DNA of 17,099 bases from CAYGTS01 sp964352905 (GTDB lineage Bacteria; Pseudomonadota; Gammaproteobacteria; JAHCLG01): contig CAYGTS010000046.1 in NCBI GenBank assembly GCA_964352905.1, positions 1-17,099 on the forward strand, read 5' to 3'. Shown piece by piece: positions 6,232-13,742 of this stretch. A model generated the notes under the pieces. It was not told the DNA's origin and searched no databases. It saw only the letters and a program-made list of their open reading frames with translations. The translations under genes were made by a program, and so were the position numbers. Position 1 is the first letter of the stretch. The number at the start of each line of letters is the position of its first letter.

Positions 6232-7353
6232 ATGTTACCGCTCAAACTCACACTAAAAAAGAAAGAAATTTTTGCGATAAAAGAATTTGTTAAATACGAA
6301 GAAGCACGCGTGATAAGGCGTGCTAATATTTTAAATTGCCTTCATCACGGATATGTATCAAGCGAAATATCTCTTATATTAAATGTGGATCAAAAGACAG
6401 TAACTAATATTGGTAAAACATATCTCGAATCTGGATTTGACGCTGCTTTATATGATGATGAACGCTCGGGTCGTCCCATTGATTTTGATGATAGAGAGCG
6501 ATCAAGGATAATAGCAATGGTTTGCACTAACCCACCAAGTGGAGCATACTGGTGGACATTAGATTTGATAGTTGAAGAAGCACAAAAACGAGAGTTAATT
6601 GATTGCACAATTAGTCGGGAACAAGTCAGAATTATTCTACAAGAACATGAGCTCAAACCATGGCAGGAAAAAATGTGGTGTATTGGAGATTTGGATGATG
6701 AATATATTCAAAAAATGGAAGATGTTTTAGATGTCTATGCTCGAGTTTATAACGAGAAAAAGCCTGTTGTTTGTATTGATGAAAAACCAGTTCCATTGAT
6801 TGCTGATACAAGAGAGCGAATTTTACCGAAAAATCCTGGTGATGTTTTGAAGAAAGATTATGAGTATGAGCGCAACGGCTCTGTGAATGTTTTTTGCGGA
6901 GTTGAACCAAAAACAGGAAAATATATTAATTCAGTTACTGAGCGAAGATGCGGATCTGATTTTGCAAAATTTCTAAAATCAGTATCAGAAAAGTACAACT
7001 CTGCTGAAAAGATTGTTTTGGTTATGGATAATTTAGCAACACATAAAGAAAAACATTTAATTGATTTTTATGGCGAAAAAGCTGGCAAGCAACTTTGGAA
7101 TAAATTTGAAGTGCATTACACGCCAAAACATGGAAGCTGGTTAAATCAAGCAGAAATTGCAATTGGGATGTATTCAAGGCAGTGTTTAGGCGATGGTAGA
7201 ATTGGGACGATTGAAAATTTAAAATTACAAACTAAAGCATGGAACGTAAGAATTAATAAAAAGAAAATAAAAATTAATTGGCGATTTACAAAATCTAAGG
7301 CAAGAAAAAGTTTTGGTTACATGCCTGAGAAACACTCGGAAAAACTTATTTGA
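6232..7353 (+). CDS. IS630-family DDE transposase
   Basis: The 373-residue protein has an N-terminal helix-turn-helix region (ARVIRRANILNCL ... SSEISLILNVDQKTVTNI) and a complete DDE catalytic core: Asp183 in CIDEKP, Asp266 in VMDNLATHK and Glu308 in WLNQAEI, the last two 42 residues apart. GSWLNQAE and the length fit the IS630 family. It catalyses cut-and-paste movement at TA sites. I prefer the ATG at 6232, preceded by AGGGAAG, over the in-frame ATG at 6190, which lacks a ribosome binding site. No frameshift or missing residue is visible, so it is likely active. Confidence 0.9.
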   Translation: MLPLKLTLKKKEIFAIKEFVKYEEARVIRRANILNCLHHGYVSSEISLILNVDQKTVTNIGKTYLESGFDAALYDDERSGRPIDFDDRERSRIIAMVCTNPPSGAYWWTLDLIVEEAQKRELIDCTISREQVRIILQEHELKPWQEKMWCIGDLDDEYIQKMEDVLDVYARVYNEKKPVVCIDEKPVPLIADTRERILPKNPGDVLKKDYEYERNGSVNVFCGVEPKTGKYINSVTERRCGSDFAKFLKSVSEKYNSAEKIVLVMDNLATHKEKHLIDFYGEKAGKQLWNKFEVHYTPKHGSWLNQAEIAIGMYSRQCLGDGRIGTIENLKLQTKAWNVRINKKKIKINWRFTKSKARKSFGYMPEKHSEKLI

Positions 7354-10300
7354 CAGGGTACTAGGAGTTGTGGGAGAAACGATTTCATATAGTTGCAAGA
7401 GTAACGTTACATCACGTGCATGTAAAATAAAATATTGATATTGGTTTACTATCGCTTGCATGACAAACTTTTTATGGACTTTATTCAAAGAATCATAGCC
7501 TAGCAAGGCAACCAATTGTTTTAGCTCAATCGTAGAGTAATCTAGGGACTGTATTTCTTGTGAGAATTTAGCCCAAAATTTGTTAAAGCGCTCTTGATTA
7601 AGTGGTAAGCTAAAAAGATTAAAGAAGGCATTTTGTTTGGTATGCAGCCCAGGAAGCTTTTCTTCAATTGCAGCCAAAAATGGTTCGTAAATTTCAGCAT
7701 TATCCCTGCATATAGCAGAGAACTTTTCAAAAAAGTTATAGGGATAATCATTACTAAGATCCTTATCAAGGAAATCAGAAAACTTAAGTGTAAGCATTTC
7801 CTTAAAACTCTCTTTTTCATTTTGTGAAATCTGCTGGTACAATTCTAGTAGCAATAGAATATCTGACTCACTCATTGGCACATGATGCAGGGTTTTTTCA
7901 TGAGTTAGCCTTTGTAAAAGCTTTGCTTGCATATCATTGGTGCTGGCAGTATATATTTTACAAAAAGCACTGGGTCGTTTTAGCAGACTAGGTAGTTCTT
8001 TTAAGATTTTTTCTTTTATCTCTGCATGCTGTTTAATCGCACTCTCATCGCTTTTGCCCATTATTATTTCTGGTTTGCTATTTAGCAGTAAAGCTAACAA
8101 TTTATAATCAGGATTTTTAAATAATAATGAAAAAAGTTGATTCTTTAATGCTTGCCAAATATTTTGGCGCTGTGCGCAAGAAAGTTTCTCTAAAGGCAAG
8201 GAAAGAAGACGAAATAAACAGGTACTGCTCTTTATCATAGCACTAAGAGAGGGTTGTATTCTCTGCCATTGGGTATTACGCTGATCTTGTGTAAACTGTA
8301 CGAGAGAAAGTTCAAAAAAAGTGGGTAGCTCATTATAATGCTCATCGGTAGGGATCAGATTAGGTTGTAAAGTGAAAGCAGCTTCACGCATTTGTTGTGA
8401 AAAGCGTGAAATAGGAAGTGCAAACAAGTCATAATAGTCAAAATCAATATACGGTTGACTAGATAATACTATATCCCAAATCTCCTGGCGTTGTTCTTCA
8501 CAAAAATAGGGTGCTTTAAATAAACTTGCAAGATCAATGTTAACCGTACAACGATATTCTAGTGCAGAATGCTGGTGCTTATTAAGATACATTTTCAATG
8601 CTTCATAGAGAGCCGTGCGGTGATTTTTTGGTAAACGGGGTTCTTTCCAATATGCTAAAAAGTTATCTATAGGATCAGGATCAGAATCAGGTTCAGGTGT
8701 TTCAATTACGGTTGCAAAGTATGAGGCGTCACGTTTTTCTATTAAAGCATTAAACCACTCTTGTGGGAATTTTTTGTTGGGTAGTTCAGCAAGCATATGT
8801 AGGCTTTCAAAATAAATGGGGAGATCTTGAATAGTTAGTTTTCCCCAAATAGCCTTACGTTTTTCAAAAGATAATTGTTCTAGTGGTAACTCAAAAAAGC
8901 TATGTAATTCTAATAAAGAATTAATCTTTAAAGCGGTTATATAAAAATCATCACGAATAGTGCGTGGGATGCGCGTAAGTGACATAAATGTAGCAATATT
9001 CTCTGTATCACTAATAACTTCCTTTGTAATACGATCCTGATTACTTTCCCAAAGGGCTAGGAGCATTTCAAGTGTAAGATGGCTTTCAGGAATTTGCTCG
9101 CATAACCTAGCAAAACGATCAAAAGAAAGCTGATCTTTGGGTATTTTTTTAATAAATGCCTCACGCAAGTACATAGGGAAAATGTTTAAAGGAAGTTTAA
9201 AAATGTCACGCAACACCCAGTCCTCATCGTTTTGCAATGACTCTTCAATTTTTTTAGGATCTAAACTTTCTATACTGCGAGTGATGTTGTCTCTATTGCA
9301 ATACTTAATAATTTTTTTAAGAATAGCAAGCGATATTGCACTAGATGGGGCGAACGCAGCTAATTTAGCTTGTTCGTCATCAGAAAAACTCTTTGCATCT
9401 TGAATAAATTTGCTATAAAAATTCGCTTTTTCTGTACAAGCTTCAATCGCTTGCCATAATGTTGGGTAAAGCGGTTTAAGCTCTTCAGTTGTTTTAAACA
9501 TTTCATTTAGCACTGGGATGGCAGAGTGATTGTAATTAATGATAGTTGCTAGGTGCTGGCCTAAGGTATTTAATAAATCTTGGCCATATAAAGTCGTTTT
9601 ATTTTCGCGGTAAAAGCTTAATATTATAGTGATTAGCTTAGTTTCTCGCATATCATCATTAAATAAAATAAGGTTGCTAAAGTTATTAACAATATAAGTG
9701 AAAACCTTCCTTTTATGCTTAGCTTCTAGCTGGTTAGCATTGCTTAACAGTCGTTCAATGATAGCTGTACTTGTAATAATACTATCTAAGTGATCAAAAA
9801 AGATATTTATAACGTCATCTTGCAATACGATATTTTCTAACAACGTGATTAGCTTATCAAGTGCAAAACGGTTGTGAATAATCTTGTGCAGGTGATCTTT
9901 TATTGCTTTAAATAGTAGATTTTTTTGTAGAGGTTCGGGTGCTAAACTTAGCCAATCGAAAATAATCGCAACTGAATCTTGATAGGAATGAGTTATAATT
10001 GAAGATAGATTCTCAATGATGGTCTTCAATATGTTGCTTTTTAAATTTAATGAAATATTTGTGTTGAGTAAATTATTAAGATCTTCAAATGAATGTATCC
10101 TATTAGGAAACTCTTTTATTGTTTTATTCCAAATATCGTCACAAGTTACATTGCCAAGTTTTTCATTAAGGGCTAATTGAATCATGTTATACAGATCACG
10201 ATCATTTTTAATGAGTGATTCAAGGCGATCACCTAAAGTTTCAACAATAGGCTGGTGTATTTCTGCCATGTATGGTGCTGTTAATAAAGCGTAAACCTCA

Positions 10301-12081
10301 TGAGTCTTTGTGATTACTTGCCTAAAATCAAGTGTAGCTATTTTAGCTTTAATATCTGCAACGATCGAAACGTTGCCGTTTTGCTCGTTTAAAAATTTAA
10401 GCAGCTTATTAAGACTAGTGCCATTTTCCACCAATTTATGAATATTTTCCAAAACAAACTGCCATATAAAATTATGTTCTAATAATAATGCAGCTGGCAA
10501 ACTTAAAAATTTCACGAGTAAATCCATTGTGCTATCACAAGCAGGGTTACTCATAATAAGTTGGTTAAATTTGTTTTTATACGCTTGCCAAATAGCTGTT
10601 CGCTGTTCGGTTGGTAATTGTTCTAAAGATAAAGTTAATAAATCGTAAAGTTGGTTACCACTTTGGATCAAAGTAACAAGCAAGGGATACAAACTAGATT
10701 CTCGGTGTGGGGCGGGTATGTTACCTAACGGCAACTTCAATAACTTGTAAAGTTGGTTGCCATCTTGGATCAAGGAAGTAGAGAAGTGATCCAGAATAGT
10801 TTTTCGTTGTAGGTGGGGTAGTTTATCTAATGGCAATGCCAATAACTTGCAAAGTTGGCTGCCATATTGGATCAAGGAAGTAGGATTAAGTGTTGTTTTC
10901 TCCCAATCTATACTAATGCCAGGTAAGAGAAGTATAGCGTAAAGATCATTGCCATTTCTGATTAAAGAATCTACACGGATTTTTAAGATTTTATTTAACT
11001 TAGTCTGTATATTTTTGCCTATAATAGTAGTATCAGAAAGAGAATATTGCCATAAATCACAAAAGTCTTGCCCGTTTTTAATTAGCTCATCAAGATTCAT
11101 AGCAGTTAGGATAGGTTTTCTTTTTGTGGCTCGGTCAGAAGAGATGAAAAGTTCTAAAATTCTAATTAAGTCTGTTACGTTATGAATGATATTCTGCCAT
11201 TTAGCTTGCATTGCAGTGTAGATTTCAGCTTGATTTTTGCTGCTGTTATGCGAATACAATGCAAGAAAGTGAGCAACATTTTCAATTTTAGATTTAGCTT
11301 TATCGGTAATGACATCTTGTACTTCGGGTGCAGCATAGGGTATTTCACGGCTTATTGTTTGGAAACTAGCGCTACTATACATGAGTTGGCGTAAAATCGG
11401 CTCTTTAAAAATTTTTAAATCACGACGTAAAATAGATAGTTGCGCTTTACTTCTAGGAGGGAAGCTTGTTTGCGCAGAAAATACGAGATGAAAAGTTTCA
11501 AGATCAGGAATGATTTTTGCTATTGTTCCATCTTTAAGGTGTTTTTCAATTTTTTCTTTAAATCCAGGTAATAACTCTGTGGAATATTTTTCGTAAGATA
11601 AACCTAAGGAGGTGATTAGATATACGAAAGACCATAAGCTGCTTGTCAAACGTTCAAGTTGATCGTTGCTAAGTTCATCCCAAACTTCTTTGCGCTGCTG
11701 ATCTGTTAAGGATTTTAAATCTAGAAAATCATGTAGTTGCCGGCTATCAGAGAAAGGCTTCTTTTTAAGAATAAGGGGTAGAAATTTACTATAATCTGTG
11801 AGTGTTAACTGTTGATCAAAAAGGCGAAATATATTCACGTTAAATACTGAGTATTTCTTGCCCCAGATTGCCTTTATATTTTTAGGCATTGTAGGCGTAT
11901 TTTGCTTAATGAGAGCCGTTATTCCAAGATTATATAAAAATGCTGGCGGATAAGATTTGCGAAGACTATTGGCGCTTACTGTTTGATCGGCATGTTCTTG
12001 TTCTGCGCTTGATAAGTATGCAAAAACTTTGGTTAGCAAATCATAAAATTTCCCCCCCCCACATGAGAGTATCAGATTCAA
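7225..12081 (-). CDS. Giant alpha-helical repeat protein, main part (candidate effector, interrupted)
   Basis: This open frame of about 1,600 codons is, I infer, the middle of a protein of about 2,290 aa. I do not recognise its family. It is almost wholly helical and built from Leu-rich units with the pattern LIxxGxQLYxLLxLPLxxLP followed by R and often IW. The clearest are three units of about 34 residues around 10630-10960; looser copies include SLPLEKLSCAQRQNIW and ELPLEQLSFEKRKAIW. An alpha-solenoid scaffold is likely. The nominal start is TTG 12079-12081, with no ribosome binding site and a stop just before it, so independent translation is doubtful; the frame joins the upstream ORF through the G9 tract. 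Beyond 7364 the last 45 codons are IS630 sequence read antisense, not native. Native sequence resumes at 6144. Confidence 0.75.
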   Translation of the reverse strand: MNLILSCGGGKFYDLLTKVFAYLSSAEQEHADQTVSANSLRKSYPPAFLYNLGITALIKQNTPTMPKNIKAIWGKKYSVFNVNIFRLFDQQLTLTDYSKFLPLILKKKPFSDSRQLHDFLDLKSLTDQQRKEVWDELSNDQLERLTSSLWSFVYLITSLGLSYEKYSTELLPGFKEKIEKHLKDGTIAKIIPDLETFHLVFSAQTSFPPRSKAQLSILRRDLKIFKEPILRQLMYSSASFQTISREIPYAAPEVQDVITDKAKSKIENVAHFLALYSHNSSKNQAEIYTAMQAKWQNIIHNVTDLIRILELFISSDRATKRKPILTAMNLDELIKNGQDFCDLWQYSLSDTTIIGKNIQTKLNKILKIRVDSLIRNGNDLYAILLLPGISIDWEKTTLNPTSLIQYGSQLCKLLALPLDKLPHLQRKTILDHFSTSLIQDGNQLYKLLKLPLGNIPAPHRESSLYPLLVTLIQSGNQLYDLLTLSLEQLPTEQRTAIWQAYKNKFNQLIMSNPACDSTMDLLVKFLSLPAALLLEHNFIWQFVLENIHKLVENGTSLNKLLKFLNEQNGNVSIVADIKAKIATLDFRQVITKTHEVYALLTAPYMAEIHQPIVETLGDRLESLIKNDRDLYNMIQLALNEKLGNVTCDDIWNKTIKEFPNRIHSFEDLNNLLNTNISLNLKSNILKTIIENLSSIITHSYQDSVAIIFDWLSLAPEPLQKNLLFKAIKDHLHKIIHNRFALDKLITLLENIVLQDDVINIFFDHLDSIITSTAIIERLLSNANQLEAKHKRKVFTYIVNNFSNLILFNDDMRETKLITIILSFYRENKTTLYGQDLLNTLGQHLATIINYNHSAIPVLNEMFKTTEELKPLYPTLWQAIEACTEKANFYSKFIQDAKSFSDDEQAKLAAFAPSSAISLAILKKIIKYCNRDNITRSIESLDPKKIEESLQNDEDWVLRDIFKLPLNIFPMYLREAFIKKIPKDQLSFDRFARLCEQIPESHLTLEMLLALWESNQDRITKEVISDTENIATFMSLTRIPRTIRDDFYITALKINSLLELHSFFELPLEQLSFEKRKAIWGKLTIQDLPIYFESLHMLAELPNKKFPQEWFNALIEKRDASYFATVIETPEPDSDPDPIDNFLAYWKEPRLPKNHRTALYEALKMYLNKHQHSALEYRCTVNIDLASLFKAPYFCEEQRQEIWDIVLSSQPYIDFDYYDLFALPISRFSQQMREAAFTLQPNLIPTDEHYNELPTFFELSLVQFTQDQRNTQWQRIQPSLSAMIKSSTCLFRLLSLPLEKLSCAQRQNIWQALKNQLFSLLFKNPDYKLLALLLNSKPEIIMGKSDESAIKQHAEIKEKILKELPSLLKRPSAFCKIYTASTNDMQAKLLQRLTHEKTLHHVPMSESDILLLLELYQQISQNEKESFKEMLTLKFSDFLDKDLSNDYPYNFFEKFSAICRDNAEIYEPFLAAIEEKLPGLHTKQNAFFNLFSLPLNQERFNKFWAKFSQEIQSLDYSTIELKQLVALLGYDSLNKVHKKFVMQAIVNQYQYFILHARDVTLLLQLYEIVSPTTPSTLSNKFFRVFLRHVTKTFSCLRFCKSPINFYFLFINSYVPCFSL
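7333..7361 (-). repeat. IS630 right terminal inverted repeat
   Basis: On the minus strand it begins GTACCCTGTCAAATAAG. The transposase stop codon (7351-7353) lies inside this repeat, so the gene runs to the very end of the element. Confidence 0.9.
10630..10960 (-). repeat. 102-bp tandem repeats within the giant gene
   Basis: AAAGTTGG recurs at 10647, 10749 and 10851, exactly 102 bp apart, each followed by GGATCAA near +16, and a diverged copy starts at 10941. The units encode 34-residue repeats LIQ(Y/D/S)G(S/N)QL. DNA-level similarity shows that this part of the gene expanded recently by duplication. Confidence 0.8.
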
Positions 12082-13666
12082 TCACATACATGGCATGGAT
12101 TAGGATGCGATTAATCTCTTGTGTCGTAATACTGATCGTTCCATCATCGTTTTTATTGCTAAAAATATTGTCTATCTCAGTATCATTTAAAAGTAGTTTA
12201 TCCCCAAAATTTTTTGTTAGATACTCCCATTCTTTATCAATAGGATCGCTCTCTCTTAGTGGCAGGTGTTTTGCGCTTGCAAAATAATTCACTAATCGAT
12301 CAACTGGCACTTTTTTTTCAAATTCTTTTTCAACCTCATTAAAGCTAGATCTTGCTTCATCAATCTTAGTTTCATCTTGGTTCTGGCCTGCTTTTATAGC
12401 TTGAAAACAAGCTTGAACGCTTTCTTTTAACGTGTTTTTAGCGCGTGCAAAGGCTTGGTTATCTTGCCCAATAAATGAGTCAAAAGCATCATATTTTATT
12501 ATTCTTTGCAATGATCTTTCTGCTTTTAAGAAATTAGTTACAAGTACTCTTAAATCTGAGAATGACTGCGCGTTGGCAATAATTTGCTTAAGTACATCTA
12601 ACGCTTCGTTTCTAATAGTAGCAAATGGGATATCGGTACTTTTCACATTGCTTAAAGACATAACTTCTATCAAACCTGGCACGACAGGATGAATGTCATC
12701 TGTTGGGTGTATTAAACATATTTGTTCTAGATAGCCTTGGATTTTTTCGTTTGGAATAACGTGCTCATGTTGTTGCATTATTTTTTTCAATTCACAAGAC
12801 ACCACATCCGTTTTTGATTTTAACCAACTGGCTATGCTATTAAATTTAGAAGTGTTGTTACTAAGACTAAGTTTTATCCAATCTAAAGTCATTGTTAACC
12901 TTAAGTTTTCATCAGGATAGTCTTGCGTTAAGAATTTACTCAGTATTCTAGAGATGTTACCAATTAAAAATGCATCCCAATCTTGGATCAGATCAAGTCG
13001 TTTATAAGAACCATCTTCGCATTTTATTGGGTATACGCCATTAAGCAGAAATAACATATCATGTTGCTTTTCAGCGCTACAATTTTTACTGCTAGAAAGC
13101 CTATACAGTGTATTAAATAAAGAAAGGATGCGGGCTTTTTTATTGTCATCATTATCGTTTACGGCAGCATAGGCCTGATCAGCCGGCGATCTTGTGCCCA
13201 TTAAAGCAAGACAAACTAAGTTTAATGTTGCACCTAAACTAACATTAACCACAGTATTTTTTTGTGCTGCCTCCTGTTGATCAAGCACATAATTTTTTGT
13301 AAATTCATCTGTACCAAACTTCATTAATTTAAGCATAAATTCAAAGACAACCGCTTTTTTGAGTTCTCTTTCATTTTCATTTTCATTTGGAAGAAGCGTC
13401 TCAATGTTATGAGATACATAGTTAATAAAATCAAGAATACCCCATGCATCTTGGTTTTCATAAAGCTTTTTAAAGGTGGCTTGTGCTTGTTCGTTTTCCT
13501 TGGTAACGTTAGAATTCGGTTTAAAAATAGTGCTTAGCTGAATACAAAGACCTTCGAAGTTCGGGGTATAATCACTTCGTTCAAAATCGTTAAATAAAGA
13601 TGAAAATAAGTTCCCGGCAGAAGTTTGTACAGCTTGGCTATGCGTAGATTGTGGGTTTGAGAACAT
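12041..13666 (-). CDS. N-terminal part of the giant repeat protein (541 aa as read)
   Basis: This ORF starts at ATG 13664-13666 with AAGGGGC about 8 nt upstream and stops at 12041 just after the G9 tract, giving 541 residues. I recognise no domain. It is mostly helical and charged, with a Ser/Gln-rich N-terminus (MFSNPQSTHSQAVQTSAG) and no signal peptide; the short hydrophobic stretch VSLGATLNLVCLALMG (about 141-156) is the only possible membrane segment. I read it as the N-terminal quarter of a protein of about 2,290 aa because it ends within the next frame, because that frame has no start signals, and because a one-base change in the homopolymer fuses them. It may still be made as a short product. 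It begins 76 nt after icmF in the same direction, with no strong terminator between, so partial read-through from icmF is possible. Confidence 0.75.
   Translation of the reverse strand: MFSNPQSTHSQAVQTSAGNLFSSLFNDFERSDYTPNFEGLCIQLSTIFKPNSNVTKENEQAQATFKKLYENQDAWGILDFINYVSHNIETLLPNENENERELKKAVVFEFMLKLMKFGTDEFTKNYVLDQQEAAQKNTVVNVSLGATLNLVCLALMGTRSPADQAYAAVNDNDDNKKARILSLFNTLYRLSSSKNCSAEKQHDMLFLLNGVYPIKCEDGSYKRLDLIQDWDAFLIGNISRILSKFLTQDYPDENLRLTMTLDWIKLSLSNNTSKFNSIASWLKSKTDVVSCELKKIMQQHEHVIPNEKIQGYLEQICLIHPTDDIHPVVPGLIEVMSLSNVKSTDIPFATIRNEALDVLKQIIANAQSFSDLRVLVTNFLKAERSLQRIIKYDAFDSFIGQDNQAFARAKNTLKESVQACFQAIKAGQNQDETKIDEARSSFNEVEKEFEKKVPVDRLVNYFASAKHLPLRESDPIDKEWEYLTKNFGDKLLLNDTEIDNIFSNKNDDGTISITTQEINRILIHAMYVIESDTLMWGGEIL
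12052..12060 (-). other. G9 homopolymer at the frame junction of the giant gene
   Basis: Nine consecutive G's on the coding strand sit in the 41-nt overlap of the two ORFs. With G9 the upstream frame reads MWGGEIL and stops; with G8 it reads MWGGKFYDLL and runs on into the 1,600-codon frame. It is thus positioned as an on/off slippage switch, a decay mutation, or a sequencing error. Confidence 0.7.
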
Positions 13667-13742
13667 TAATAAAGCCCCTTTTTTGTTATTATGAATAGTT
13701 ACAAAGATTGTTCGATCAGCTAAAAACTAGCGCTGTAATATA

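Larger units (their letters stand above)
6145..7361 (+). mobile_element. IS630-family insertion sequence, complete, 1,217 bp
   Basis: The element is bounded by 29-bp terminal inverted repeats (26 of 29 identical) beginning GTAC, each flanked by a TA dinucleotide (6143-6144 and 7362-7363), the target duplication typical of IS630/Tc1/mariner elements. The flanks read CTA on the left and TAG on the right. It carries a single intact DDE transposase gene in the opposite orientation to the giant gene it interrupts. Complete ends, an intact transposase and a precise duplication suggest recent insertion. Confidence 0.9.

Noticed and set aside
10630..10960. CRISPR array suggested by regular repeat spacing
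   Set aside because: The 102-bp units are similar along their whole length, are in frame and encode protein repeats; there are no unique spacers or cas genes.
7542..12692. Numerous 60-115 aa ORFs on both strands across the giant gene
   Set aside because: All are shadows of the long minus-strand frames, with no ribosome binding sites or recognisable motifs.
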